42,657 nucleotides of DNA. Origin: Pelargonium nanum. Its lineage: Eukaryota; Streptophyta; Magnoliopsida; Geraniales; Geraniaceae. The notes under the pieces were generated by a model. That model saw nothing but the letters and a program-made list of their open reading frames with translations. It did not search any database and was not told the origin of the DNA. The stretch covers positions 1 through 42,657 of the forward strand of contig JAYMTF010000252.1 in NCBI GenBank assembly GCA_036897485.1, in the 5' to 3' direction. Each line of letters starts with the position of its first letter. Position 1 is the first letter of the stretch. Positions 14,301 to 23,024 of the stretch are shown here, one piece after another. The position numbers were made by a program, and so were the translations under genes.

Positions 14301-16386
14301 AAGATTGGGAACCAAATTATGACTTGAAAAGGAAAATAAATAAATAAAAACTGTAGAGACTGGGCACTGAAACTCTTAGTTGGCATAGCATTGCCCTGTC
14401 TTGATACAGAACCATTCTCACCTTCTCATAAAATTCTACCGCACGATCAATATCACCTACATGAAGCATTACTTGACACAAGGGCTCAGGTGTAGGTCCC
14501 CTTTCCAACAATTCAAACGTATAACCATCAGGATCTTCAACCAAAGCTATTACAGTTTTGCTACCTTTCACAGGACCAGGTTCACGGGTTACTTTTCCAC
14601 CCTTAGCCTTTACAAGTTCCACAGACTTGTCAACCTAAACATAGGAGGAAAAAAATAGAACTGTTTGAAGAACTAATGAACCATCAATCTAGCAGGCTAA
14701 GATAACATAACTACAAGAAAGGAAACAAATCAAATCAAGATAAGGATGAGAAACTTATTTGATGTCCTGGTTATCATAGAAAATCTACAGTGTCAGTATG
14801 CCAAGGCAATAGGTATAAGAGATGAGGGAAAGTAAAGAAAATAATTAGATTGCTTGAGAGCTCTATAATTTTCAATGCATTTTTAACGATTTCCTATTAT
14901 CATTCATAGAAACAGAAAATCAATGCTATTAAAATAGAAGGTTGACCAGAAATGGTAAAAACTTGGAAACTAGAATACAATAAAGGGAACTTACATCCTC
15001 AACTGCAATACCAAAATGGCCAAATCCAGTTCCAATGTCATATTCATCAACACCATAATCTTCAGCATCACCAAAACAAAACCGTTAATCCAGTGTCAAC
15101 AACACGGAACTACAGTGTAGTGACTATTAGTATTGAATTCTCAGCATCATTTTGTTATTTTTCATCATAGGCTCATAAATTCTTGCAATGTCTTTTATAG
15201 AGAGAGTTGAACAAAGCCAACTAACCAAGTGATCAGATAGCTTACTGTATGTGAGTTCAATAACAAAGTATGAATCTTCTGGCCCATATCCCAGAAAGGC
15301 ATTTGTGTATTTCTCGTCTGGCATGTCACGCTTTCTCAGAAGCTTCATCCCCAAGCACTCTGTGTAGAATCTGCAACCCAACAAAATAATTGTTAAATAG
15401 AAAGATAATACTAAAAAGATGGCCAAAATTTAAAAATTGAAATTAAAATAAGAAGCTTAGTGTTTTAAGATATATACTTTATGGTTCTTTCCAAATCCCC
15501 AACGCGATAAACAACATGGAGCATTCTTCGCTTATCCTCTTTCACCCAGTCTAGGACATTTTCTTGGGCAGCAGATGAGCTTGCTTGGGCAATACCAGCT
15601 GCAGGTGACCGAATGCTATTACTAGTTAATCTCAAAAGCTTGGAAGCTTTCAGACCAAAGATCTGTGACTGTGGAGCAGCTGCATGACAGTTCAAAATCA
15701 TTAAATATGTCCATAATCATTTGTTGAAAGAGATTAACAATTATCATGTGTATATAAGATGGATCATGAACAGCAAATAACTCCAATGTACATGGAGAGG
15801 AGACTATGGCTCAAAATGAGATACGCAAAATTAGGTGTTCCGGATTCTCATCTACCATTTCCTTAACAACAGAAAAACAGTATTTCAATTCAGCACAAAT
15901 TTCAAGCTCCACAAATGACAAGTAATTTAACCAAATAGCTCTATTCAAATTTCAATGGCAAAATTAACAAAAAGAAAAAATCATCATGTCTCTAAACAAA
16001 ATTTCCAACAAATTTTATTCAGATGAAAAAAAAAGGTGGCGCACAAATTGCTGTTGAGGTACCACATCAAACACTGATCACAAACTGCACATTCCATTTT
16101 CGACGGCAGAAATAGCTTTCAAAACAACACCGAAATCATATTCATAATAACAAATATCACAAAAATGAACATCTACACGTAATCACGTAATATACACGAA
16201 CCAGAAACTTCTCAGAATGGCCTTACCGGTACCGGAGCCGGAGAGACGGAAGAAACAGAGCCTCCGAGAAGGATTGTAGGACGAGACAGAAGCGGCGAAT
16301 CGCGAAATGGAAAGAGAAGCGGAAACGGACCTGAAGGACGAGAGAGACGGCCTAATTGAAGACGCCATCGGTAATATCCTCACCAT
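11386..16386 (-). CDS. GLX1: Glyoxalase I (lactoylglutathione lyase), plastid type, 9 exons, 367 aa
   Basis: Converts the hemithioacetal of methylglyoxal and glutathione to S-lactoylglutathione. Exons: 16386-16227, 15679-15478, 15370-15246, 15059-14995, 14634-14422, 14281-14234, 12872-12765, 12503-12363 and 11427-11386. The frame closes at 367 residues. Residues 1 to about 85 are Ser/Arg-rich with few acidic residues, like a chloroplast transit peptide. Two VOC domains follow. Domain 1 (about 105-228) keeps the metal ligands H108, E159, H177 and E225. Domain 2 (about 235-360) has Q238, E289 and Q307 but Val where the fourth ligand should be, so one active site is expected, as is usual for plant two-domain enzymes. 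The protein closely resembles Arabidopsis At1g67280. A second in-frame ATG (16368-16366) lies six codons downstream. The upstream MVRILPM start is preferred because I recall a similar start in the Arabidopsis protein. Introns 6 and 8 are long (1361 and 935 bp). Confidence 0.94.
12124..12320. mobile_element. 197-bp palindromic MITE-like element in glyoxalase intron 8
   Basis: The two halves are inverted copies of about 95 bp each, joined by almost no loop. The left end begins ACCTGGCAATCCGGG. The right end, read in reverse complement, begins ACCTTGCAATGCGGG. The arms go on matching inward through a GC-rich GGGCC block, CAACTTTTT and GTTCTAACAT. Its GC content contrasts with the AT-rich intron. 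No target duplication is evident at these ends, so the superfamily is open. The TGGCAA-plus-GGGCC pattern is reminiscent of hAT-type nonautonomous elements. Confidence 0.7.
12873..14233. other. Glyoxalase intron 6, long, no gene seen
   Basis: AT-rich intron of 1,361 bp between the exons encoding [16 protein letters not shown] and [13 protein letters not shown]. No coding frame, tRNA or clear terminal repeats were recognised. A plus-strand frame of 85 codons at 13099-13356 has no recognisable content. Confidence 0.6.
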
Positions 16387-16499
16387 TTCTCTCTCTCAAT
16401 CGTCTATGGCGGTCGACGCCGTCGTCTCCGATCGTCTCTTGTGAATGTGTATAGAACAAAGGGAGATGGAGATGGGTGATCTTTGCGTGAATTGTGTGT

Positions 16500-16545
16500 G
16501 TTGTTGTTGTTGTGAGAGTGAAGTGAGCTGAGGTTTATATTTGAT
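16500..16545 (-). promoter_or_regulatory. Probable core promoter of the glyoxalase gene
   Basis: On the minus strand ATATAAACC lies at about 16532-16540, roughly 150 bp upstream of the start codon. A CAACAACAAC-rich leader follows (about 16500-16512), typical of plant 5'UTRs. This places transcription initiation near 16505. Confidence 0.5.
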
Positions 16546-16835
16546 TCGGTTTTCATGGCGTACGGATCTTCAACATGGCTCACGAGGCTCTCCTGTTCCC
16601 TCCCTCCTGGGCTCTGTCTCCTTCTTTGCCGTTTGGTTTCTGGTTTTTGTTATCCCAATCTGGGACTGGCTTCCCCTTCTTTTCAGTACTGGGCTGGGCT
16701 TCCATACCAAATGGCCCAATTGAATCGCAAAGAAACTAGCATCACATTTCCCAAATGTGGCCCATTTTCAGTACAGGACTTTTTTCTTTTCTTTTTTCTT
16801 ACCAACCCAACATCACGTACTCATCTTATTGACAT

Positions 16836-17308
16836 TAGGGATGGTAATTCGTGCGTGCGTGACGTGTTCGTGTCGTGCTAAATTTTGTTTTTTTGTGCTG
16901 CACGACCCGAAACGAACACGACACGTTTAACATGATAGTTAAATGGGTCGTGTTGACACGACGCGAGTAACATGTTTAAGTGAATGGATCGAGTTGACAC
17001 GTTTAGCATAACATAACATGACATGACTCAACACGAACAAATTCACAAAGAGGAACAATGAAAAAAGATGTTGGATTAATTGCAAATGGTAATATGATAT
17101 TATGATCTAAGCTAGGGTTATATTTTAGGTAAAATTACTATTGAATTCTTAATTGTGTTGTTCCGTGTGCGTGCCGTGACACGATTAATTAATCGTGCAT
17201 GCGTGTTTTATGGGCTCAACCCGAACACGACATGATTGGTAATTTTTAGAACTCAAAGACGTTTATTTCGTGTCGTGTCGCATGTTATGACCCAAATTGC
17301 CAACTCTA
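16836..17308. mobile_element. Nonautonomous hAT-like DNA transposon, 473 bp
   Basis: The ends are imperfect inverted repeats: TAGGGATGGTAATT on the left and, read inward from the right, TAGAGTTGGCAATT (11 of 14 match). They are flanked by an 8-bp target duplication, ATTGACAT (16828-16835) and ATTGCCAT (17309-17316), with 7 of 8 identical. Eight-base duplications are diagnostic of the hAT superfamily. The interior is full of short CGTGTCG/CGACACG subterminal motifs and has no transposase frame. The single mismatch in the duplication and the diverged ends suggest an insertion of some age. It lies about 300 bp upstream of the glyoxalase core promoter. Confidence 0.82.
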
Positions 17309-17324
17309 ATTGCCATATTATTAG

Positions 17325-17430
17325 TGGCAAAACAGACCCGACCCGCTGAGTAACCGAAACCCAACCCATTTTTTAGCGGTTCAAGTATATATTTATCAAC
17401 TCAAAAACGGGTCAGGACGAATTTGCCCGC
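17325..17430. repeat. Short inverted-repeat segment, possible second MITE
   Basis: The left side reads TGGCAAAACAGACCCGACCCG. The right side, read in reverse complement, gives GCGGGCAAATTCGTCCTGACCCG, a loose inverted match of about 20 bp. It begins 16 bp after the hAT-like element ends. No target duplication was found. Confidence 0.3.
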
Positions 17431-19724
17431 AAAATAATGTCTTTTATGTCTAAAATTCGACCAATTTGAAAATCCTATAATTAGATTAGGGTTAAAATTC
17501 ATCAACTCAAACTCGAACTCGACCTGACCTTCTGCTATCTCTACATATTATATCATGTATATATAGAGAGAAACTCACTTGAGTGGGCTTGGTCTTTTAT
17601 GCATGCTTAATTATTTAATAATATAATTACATTACTTTATAAAGAAAATATGAGATCTACCTCTTCTTAGTCGTGCCATTGAGTTCTATTCTACATTTTG
17701 TATATTAATAATTATGAGAAGCATATGCTTTGATATTAGAATGAGTATTTATTTTATTAATGTAATTTATAAAGTTGGAAAAGGAATTGACACAACATCC
17801 ACTGAGCGTCGACTCTTAAAAAATGTATTGAGAGAGAAATGAAAAGTCCAATTCTATAACTAGAAGGGAAGAGAAAAAGAAAATAAAATAAAAACATAAA
17901 GTATTGGAGTGACGGTGGCTGAAAATGGAAGAGTAGGCAATGTGATAGTGAAATATTGGAAAGTTGACGTGACTCTCTCACCCTCGCCCACTCATATGTC
18001 ATTACATTATGTATAAGTAGGTGGCTAGCTAGGGCCCTTTTTTATCTCCTTCCCGCGTTTTCCTATTTCATTTGCGAGGTCGACTAATAAAAGCATTGGT
18101 ATATCGCATATAATAAAACTATGTATATTTGATTATACAGATCGAATCGTATTACATATACTGTAACAGACTCATGGTCTACCATGGACTGTAAAAACAT
18201 GTCTAACTTAAATATGAGGTTGACTCATATCTTCTATGGGTCAAGGTTACTGTATTTTTTTATTATTGATTATTAAGGCTCAATCCAAAAAGTGTTCTCA
18301 TGCTGAGTCTCGTGTCCAGCTTCATCATTGTTAAACCTGACAATTAAGAAGTATCTCTTGTTAAATTTGACTATGACTTAAAAGCTTAACTAAATTTACA
18401 TTCTTTCGATATAGATTTCTAAATATTTATCCTCACGTGGAGACTGAATAAGAGAGATGGACTCACGTCTCACATAAATAGGTGGACTTTAATTGAGAGT
18501 ATCATTTAACACTCTCCCCCACGTGCAGACCGAATAAGAGAGAACATATCTCGTGTCTCACATGGACAAGTGAAGTTAAATTGGGAGACAAAACAAACAA
18601 AATTAGTTCTAATATCATGCGTGTAATTGAATCTTTCTAATAATCTCAAGAGGTAATTGGTTTTGTGGTCAATATGATTTATAAAAAAAATCTTAGTCAT
18701 CCGCATTCAAACTTGAGACCAACATTTTTAGAAAAAATTTAAACACATCATATCGATGTGAAGTATGTTTTCTTAAGATCATTTGGTGACAAAACGATTT
18801 TGTGATGTGTGAAAAGTTGAAAATTGAATCGAAAGATCATGTACAGTGAGAAATGTCCACCAACATATTCGTACTATCACTAATATGAAAAGGTCCAAAA
18901 CTTTTATCTTTCTTTCTTTCACTAAAATCTCGGTTCTTTTGATTGAATGGAATGGAAGTATTTAAGATTGTTATACTTAAAATTCACAAAGTTCAATTAC
19001 TTCTTGGTAATGACATAACTTGCATTAAAAATTGCTATCAATCCTCATCTTGTAACTCAATTGCACATTAAATTGCAAACCATCCATGTCTCAACACAAT
19101 GATTAATAAGAGAGAGTGATGAACATTCCAAAACTAGAAAAACTATTGGTAGAATTTGGAATGAAACATTAATATCCGCAAGCATTACTCTCCAAAAAAA
19201 TGAAAGATGGAAGATGAATTTGCCGCTATAACAACACAATGTGACATGAATAGCAATGCATGGGACCACATGAAAAAAAAAGTTAGAATAGAAAAGATAA
19301 AAGAAGGAACGTGGGTGGTGTTTGTTTGGTAGAGAATACATTGAAGGCAGTCTTAGTCGATGAAAGGAAGGGAAGGTGGACATTATTGCATGAGAAATGA
19401 GGTGGGACTCAGACGGGGACGGAGACAGACGATTTAGTCTATACGGCGAGAATAGAAGTAGAGATCTATCGAGTTTTAAGTGACGCGTCGCTAACAAGTC
19501 CTTTCATATCATGGACTACCAGTTTGTTCGCGTTGTTTTTTTGAAGTGCATTGATACAAGATGTGCAGTGCATGTTTTTTTCTCTTCATATAGTTGATTG
19601 GGTGTTCGATCTTCATCGAACTCTTGTTAGCGAAGAGTCGTTTTGATGATTTAATTTTTTTATCATTATTTTGCTTCTTAACTCAATGAACGATCAAAAT
19701 ACTTGACGTGAAAAACAAAATATA
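17431..19724. other. Spacer without a recognisable gene
   Basis: AT-rich sequence with one tandem duplication (listed separately) and short open frames. The longest, 146 codons on the minus strand at 19057-19497, has no recognisable motif and is read as chance. Confidence 0.55.
18432..18588. repeat. Two diverged tandem copies of a unit of about 70 bp
   Basis: Copy 1 (18432-18500) and copy 2 (18518-18588) share CACGTG-AGAC-GAATAAGAGAGA, then CTCACAT, then an AAGT/AATT-GAGAG-type end. The period is about 86 bp. The unit resembles sequence commonly seen in plant retroelement remnants, but no ends, tail or frame identify it. Confidence 0.5.
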
Positions 19725-20051
19725 CTATGTTCGTCTCAAAATGTGTGTCGTTATTTCTATTTTGAGAAAAATTAAGAAAAAATTACTTTGAGTGATATAT
19801 TTACTATTGTATTATCATAATCACGTGTTATCACAAATTTAAAGAATACTAATTAACTTATTATTACAAAAAAATATTGACAATTTCTTTTTTCTTTTTT
19901 TTGGAAGTTAACAATTTCTTGTATAACTTGCACCATTATATTTTAGCCTCTTCACCTCATATTTTGATCCGATGTGGAATATTGGTACCCACTTTTTTGC
20001 TTAAAAAAAATCGAAAAAAATATGTCACTCATTTTAAGACGAGAGAAAATA
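19725..20051. mobile_element. Stowaway-like (Tc1/mariner) MITE candidate, about 327 bp
   Basis: The left end reads CTATGTTCGTCTCAAAATG and the right end, read in reverse complement, TTTTCTCTCGTCTTAAAATG. Both have the GTCYYAAAATG core of Stowaway terminal repeats. TA dinucleotides flank both ends (19723-19724 and 20052-20053), fitting the TA target preference. No transposase is present. The ends are diverged, so the exact limits may be off by a few bases. Confidence 0.55.
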
Positions 20052-20053
20052 TA

Positions 20054-22010
20054 CTTTTTCGCGCGGTTTTTTTTTTTCTCCACTTTTTTCATCTTAAATG
20101 TGAAGGTGAGGTTTTGTTCAATCTCATTTCTATGTATTTATTTATATTATAATAGTTATGAAGAGGAAAAAAGATGTCATATTCAGTTCTGTTATGTGTC
20201 AATAGTTTTGTATGCTGTTGTTTTGATTGTGCATACACATTTATGGATTTTTTGAAGAAAATGCACAATTATTTATGCAGAATTGTGGATTCTGTTTAAA
20301 TTGTGTATGATTTAGATCTCTTTTGTATTATTCATTTGTCTTATAGTTTGGAATTCTTGCTTTCTTCTTGTCTCGAGAGCAACAAAGTAGCAGAAAGGTT
20401 TTAATAAAATATAGCACAAACGAAGGATTGTTTTTCGTCGGGTAAAAGTTTATTGCAATTATACACCTGAAATAATATAATTTTTTTAAATGATCATATT
20501 AGTATTCAATTGTGTTTTAAATTAGTCTCTAATTTGTTTATTTATTTATTTTAGTCCTTATACTATCAAAATTGTTCCAACATAGTCCTTTTAGTATCAA
20601 TTTTGTTTCAAATTGCTCTCCAAATTGATTTTTGTTTCAATTTAGTACTTTTAGACTCTTAGTATCACTATTGTTCCAAATTAAAAAATTCATAAGTTTG
20701 CTCAAGGACTAAATTGATACGTAAACCAAATTAAAAAATTCATAAGTTTGCTCAAGGACAAAGACTTTTTAACACATATTGAAGTTGAAATGATGCCCGA
20801 ACATTTAGTATGGAGTTGTGAAGCTCGACAATATGAGATGGTAGTATCAAATTAATTTTAGCAAACCGTTTTGAATTGATTAAAAAAATTCATGTTTCGT
20901 TTTTATCTGTGAGTTGACATGTGAACAAGTAGTCTATGATTTGGCTAGGTTAATTTTAGCTTACTAAATTTGGAACTGACACTTGTTTACATAATTTTGT
21001 TTGTGTATTTCAAACATGATTTTAAGGATAAAATATTGACCATTCAATGATGGTGGAATATACTCATCAATAATCAACGTTAGTAAAATACATTAATGTC
21101 GATCAACATCTAACTCAAAATCCACATCTTTCGTGAGAGATTTTTAACTTTGTTATGTAACAATCAACTAAACTCTCCTCATTTTGGCCATCTGGCTCTT
21201 TGTTGAGTTACTTTTTTTTCCTTATGAAAAGACTATTATTTTTTTTCTCTGTGTTTAATCACTAATGAATATCTTTGTGTACACAATTATGTTTCAGTTT
21301 ATTTATAGACGATAACTCAATAGTAAATTTTTAAAAAAAAATACAAAGAGAATACAATATATTTTTCGTACCAAATTACCATCATAAGATAATTAAGATG
21401 ATAAGATCTTCAAAAGATGGTTGTGTTCTCATCTTATCAAAGCCCACCACCTTATCCGTACACATGAATTTCAACATATCTTCTTGCCCCCACTGTGTTA
21501 CCAATCCATGCCAACAATTGAATCTAAACTCAAAACTTTATTCAATAGATTTTAAAAAATTATTGCAATTATATAAACCCAACTCAATATATATATTTTA
21601 AAAAATAAAATAACAAAACATGGGTCCGACACAAAAGTTCAGTCAGAGGGTTAGAGTGACGTGGCAAAAGTACTGTAGATTTTAAAAAGTGGGTGATCCT
21701 GACGCAGCGATAGCGCGCGTGGGCCTCGTTACAGAAAAAGCTGAGTGAGCCTACTGTCCTTCCACACATGCGCCGATACGTCCCCTATTGGCCTAAACTA
21801 TCGAAAAGAAATCCACATGACCTGTCACTCTCGCTATCTTACGCGCCATGGCTCTCTACACCACCCACCTGTCGACCTGTGCGCACTACACCCCCTGGCG
21901 TACTCTAGTCTCACACTCTCACCCTCCACCTCATGCTCTGCTACACGACATCTATCTGGGTGCATTTCGAGTAACCCATTTTCAATTTCAACTCCATCCC
22001 TATTTTTATT
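20054..22010. other. Spacer: AT-rich, with a GC-richer promoter-like block at 21640-21960
   Basis: Much of 20500-20680 consists of loosely repeated phrases of the type TTTAGTCCTTATACTATCAATTT, a common plant low-complexity repeat. From about 21640 to 21960 composition shifts to GC-richer sequence with a GACGTGGC ABRE-like motif (about 21658) and GCGCGC. This block may be the older promoter of the gene starting at 23025, now separated from it by the inverted-repeat insertion at 22011-22460. That is inference. Confidence 0.4.
20676..20759. repeat. Perfect 34-bp direct repeat, period 50
   Basis: The 34 bases at 20676-20709 recur without change at 20726-20759, with 16 bp between copies. The unit starts CCAAATTAAAAAATTC and ends GCTCAAGGAC. 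Full identity in otherwise diverged spacer suggests a recent local duplication. Confidence 0.9.
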
Positions 22011-22460
22011 TGGTAAAATATCTAATTTAGTTCGAAATTGGTGTTTTTACTCAATTAAGTTTTTAATTTTTTTAATAAAAATAGTTTTTGAACTTTCGTA
22101 TTTTGCTTTAATTTGGTCTATGAACTATGTATTATTGACTTGTAACCTTTCACATTGACCCAAAATGGTCATTGTTCTGTTTGGGCCAAGCGGTTAATGC
22201 GCTTTAGATTTCTTTTGAAGTCTCAGGTTCGAGCCTTCTTGCCGATGGTATAAGATAGTTCAACTGATAAAAAAAAGTTTATGAACTAAATTGGGTCAAT
22301 ATTTAAAGTTCGGGACCATTATGGGTCAAAAAAAGTTCAAAAATCAAATTGCATCAAACCACCGAAATTTATGGACTATTTTTTGTTACAAAAAGTTCAA
22401 ATACCAAATTAGAACAAAACACAAAATTTCGAGGACCAAATTGGGTATTTTATTTATTTA
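22011..22460. repeat. Inverted-repeat element built of diverged units of about 30 bp
   Basis: The left edge begins GGTAAAATATCTAATTTAGT. The right edge, in reverse complement, begins TAAAATACCCAATTTGGTCC. Further in, CATTGACCCAAAATGGTC on the left matches the reverse complement of GACCATTATGGGTCAA on the right. Right-arm units follow the pattern AAAGTTCAAA-ACCAAATTGGGTCAA, repeated about six times. This fits the subterminal-repeat region of a nonautonomous DNA transposon, but the superfamily cannot be told. A SINE-like unit sits in the middle. Confidence 0.5.
22178..22277 (+). mobile_element. tRNA-derived SINE-like unit
   Basis: GGGCCAAGCGGTTAATGCGC matches a polymerase III A box of the tRNA-Leu/Ser type. 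About 35 nt on, GGTTCGAGCC matches the B box. A short unrelated body follows and then an A-rich tail (A8). The tRNA fold itself does not close, so this is not a functional tRNA gene. No target duplication was found. It interrupts the inverted repeat at 22011-22460, implying a later insertion. Confidence 0.55.
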
Positions 22461-22589
22461 TTTAATTTTTTACACATATTTTGGCGAATCAGAAGTCTCC
22501 GAAATAAACAGATATTTGCTCCGCATTTTCATCCCTTATTAAATAATAACGGCACTGTTTCTATTATTATTATTTTTTAAAATTTTATT

Positions 22590-23024
22590 TTGTGCTCTCT
22601 GTCTCAGTAACGGTTCTCCGGAAACTGTAGATCAGGATTCTGATTTCAAAATGTTCATATGTTCCATGTTTTAGCATTTTTTCGGTTACGCTACAGTTTT
22701 GTTTCCAATTCATCTCGTGTCTCTTACTTCAATTTGAATTATTTTCCGATTGGAAACTCAAAAAATTTACCGAGATGTGCTGGAGGATAAGGTTTGTGTG
22801 ATACTCGACCATTTTTTTCTTGCATTTTCTTGGACTTTCTTTTTGTTCTCATTGAGCTCTATAGGTTATAGAGCGAGACCAGCAGTGTTTTCTCTGGAAT
22901 TTGTGGTGATTTCTGGGTTTTAGCTTGAAGCATAGTCAGCAGCTGAGCAAGCAGTACTGTAGTTTTAGATGAATTTTCTGGGAATTTCAGAATCTGGGTC
23001 TGTTTCGATTTCTTGTTTACAGTG
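22590..23024 (+). promoter_or_regulatory. Probable 5'UTR of the PP2C/CNB/kinase gene, possibly with an intron
   Basis: CT-rich, leader-like sequence begins near 22590. Read unspliced it holds several upstream ATGs, with short frames at 22651-22674, 22775-22801 and 22969-23025. The tract TTTCGATTTCTTGTTTACAG, ending at 23022, is a good 3' splice site, and AAG|GTTTGTG near 22790 could be its donor. A 5'UTR intron removing the last uORF is therefore possible. Confidence 0.4.

Noticed and set aside
19057-19497. 146-codon minus-strand frame in the spacer
   Set aside because: Phe/Ser/His-rich translation typical of AT-rich noncoding DNA, with no motif, no family resemblance and no promoter or splice context.
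21745-22158. 137-codon plus-strand frame
   Set aside because: It runs from promoter-like sequence into the inverted-repeat element and shows no domain; the length is within chance for this composition.
22178-22260. Functional tRNA gene
   Set aside because: A-box and B-box-like motifs are present, but the acceptor and anticodon stems do not close and an A tail follows a non-tRNA body, so a SINE-like unit is the better reading.
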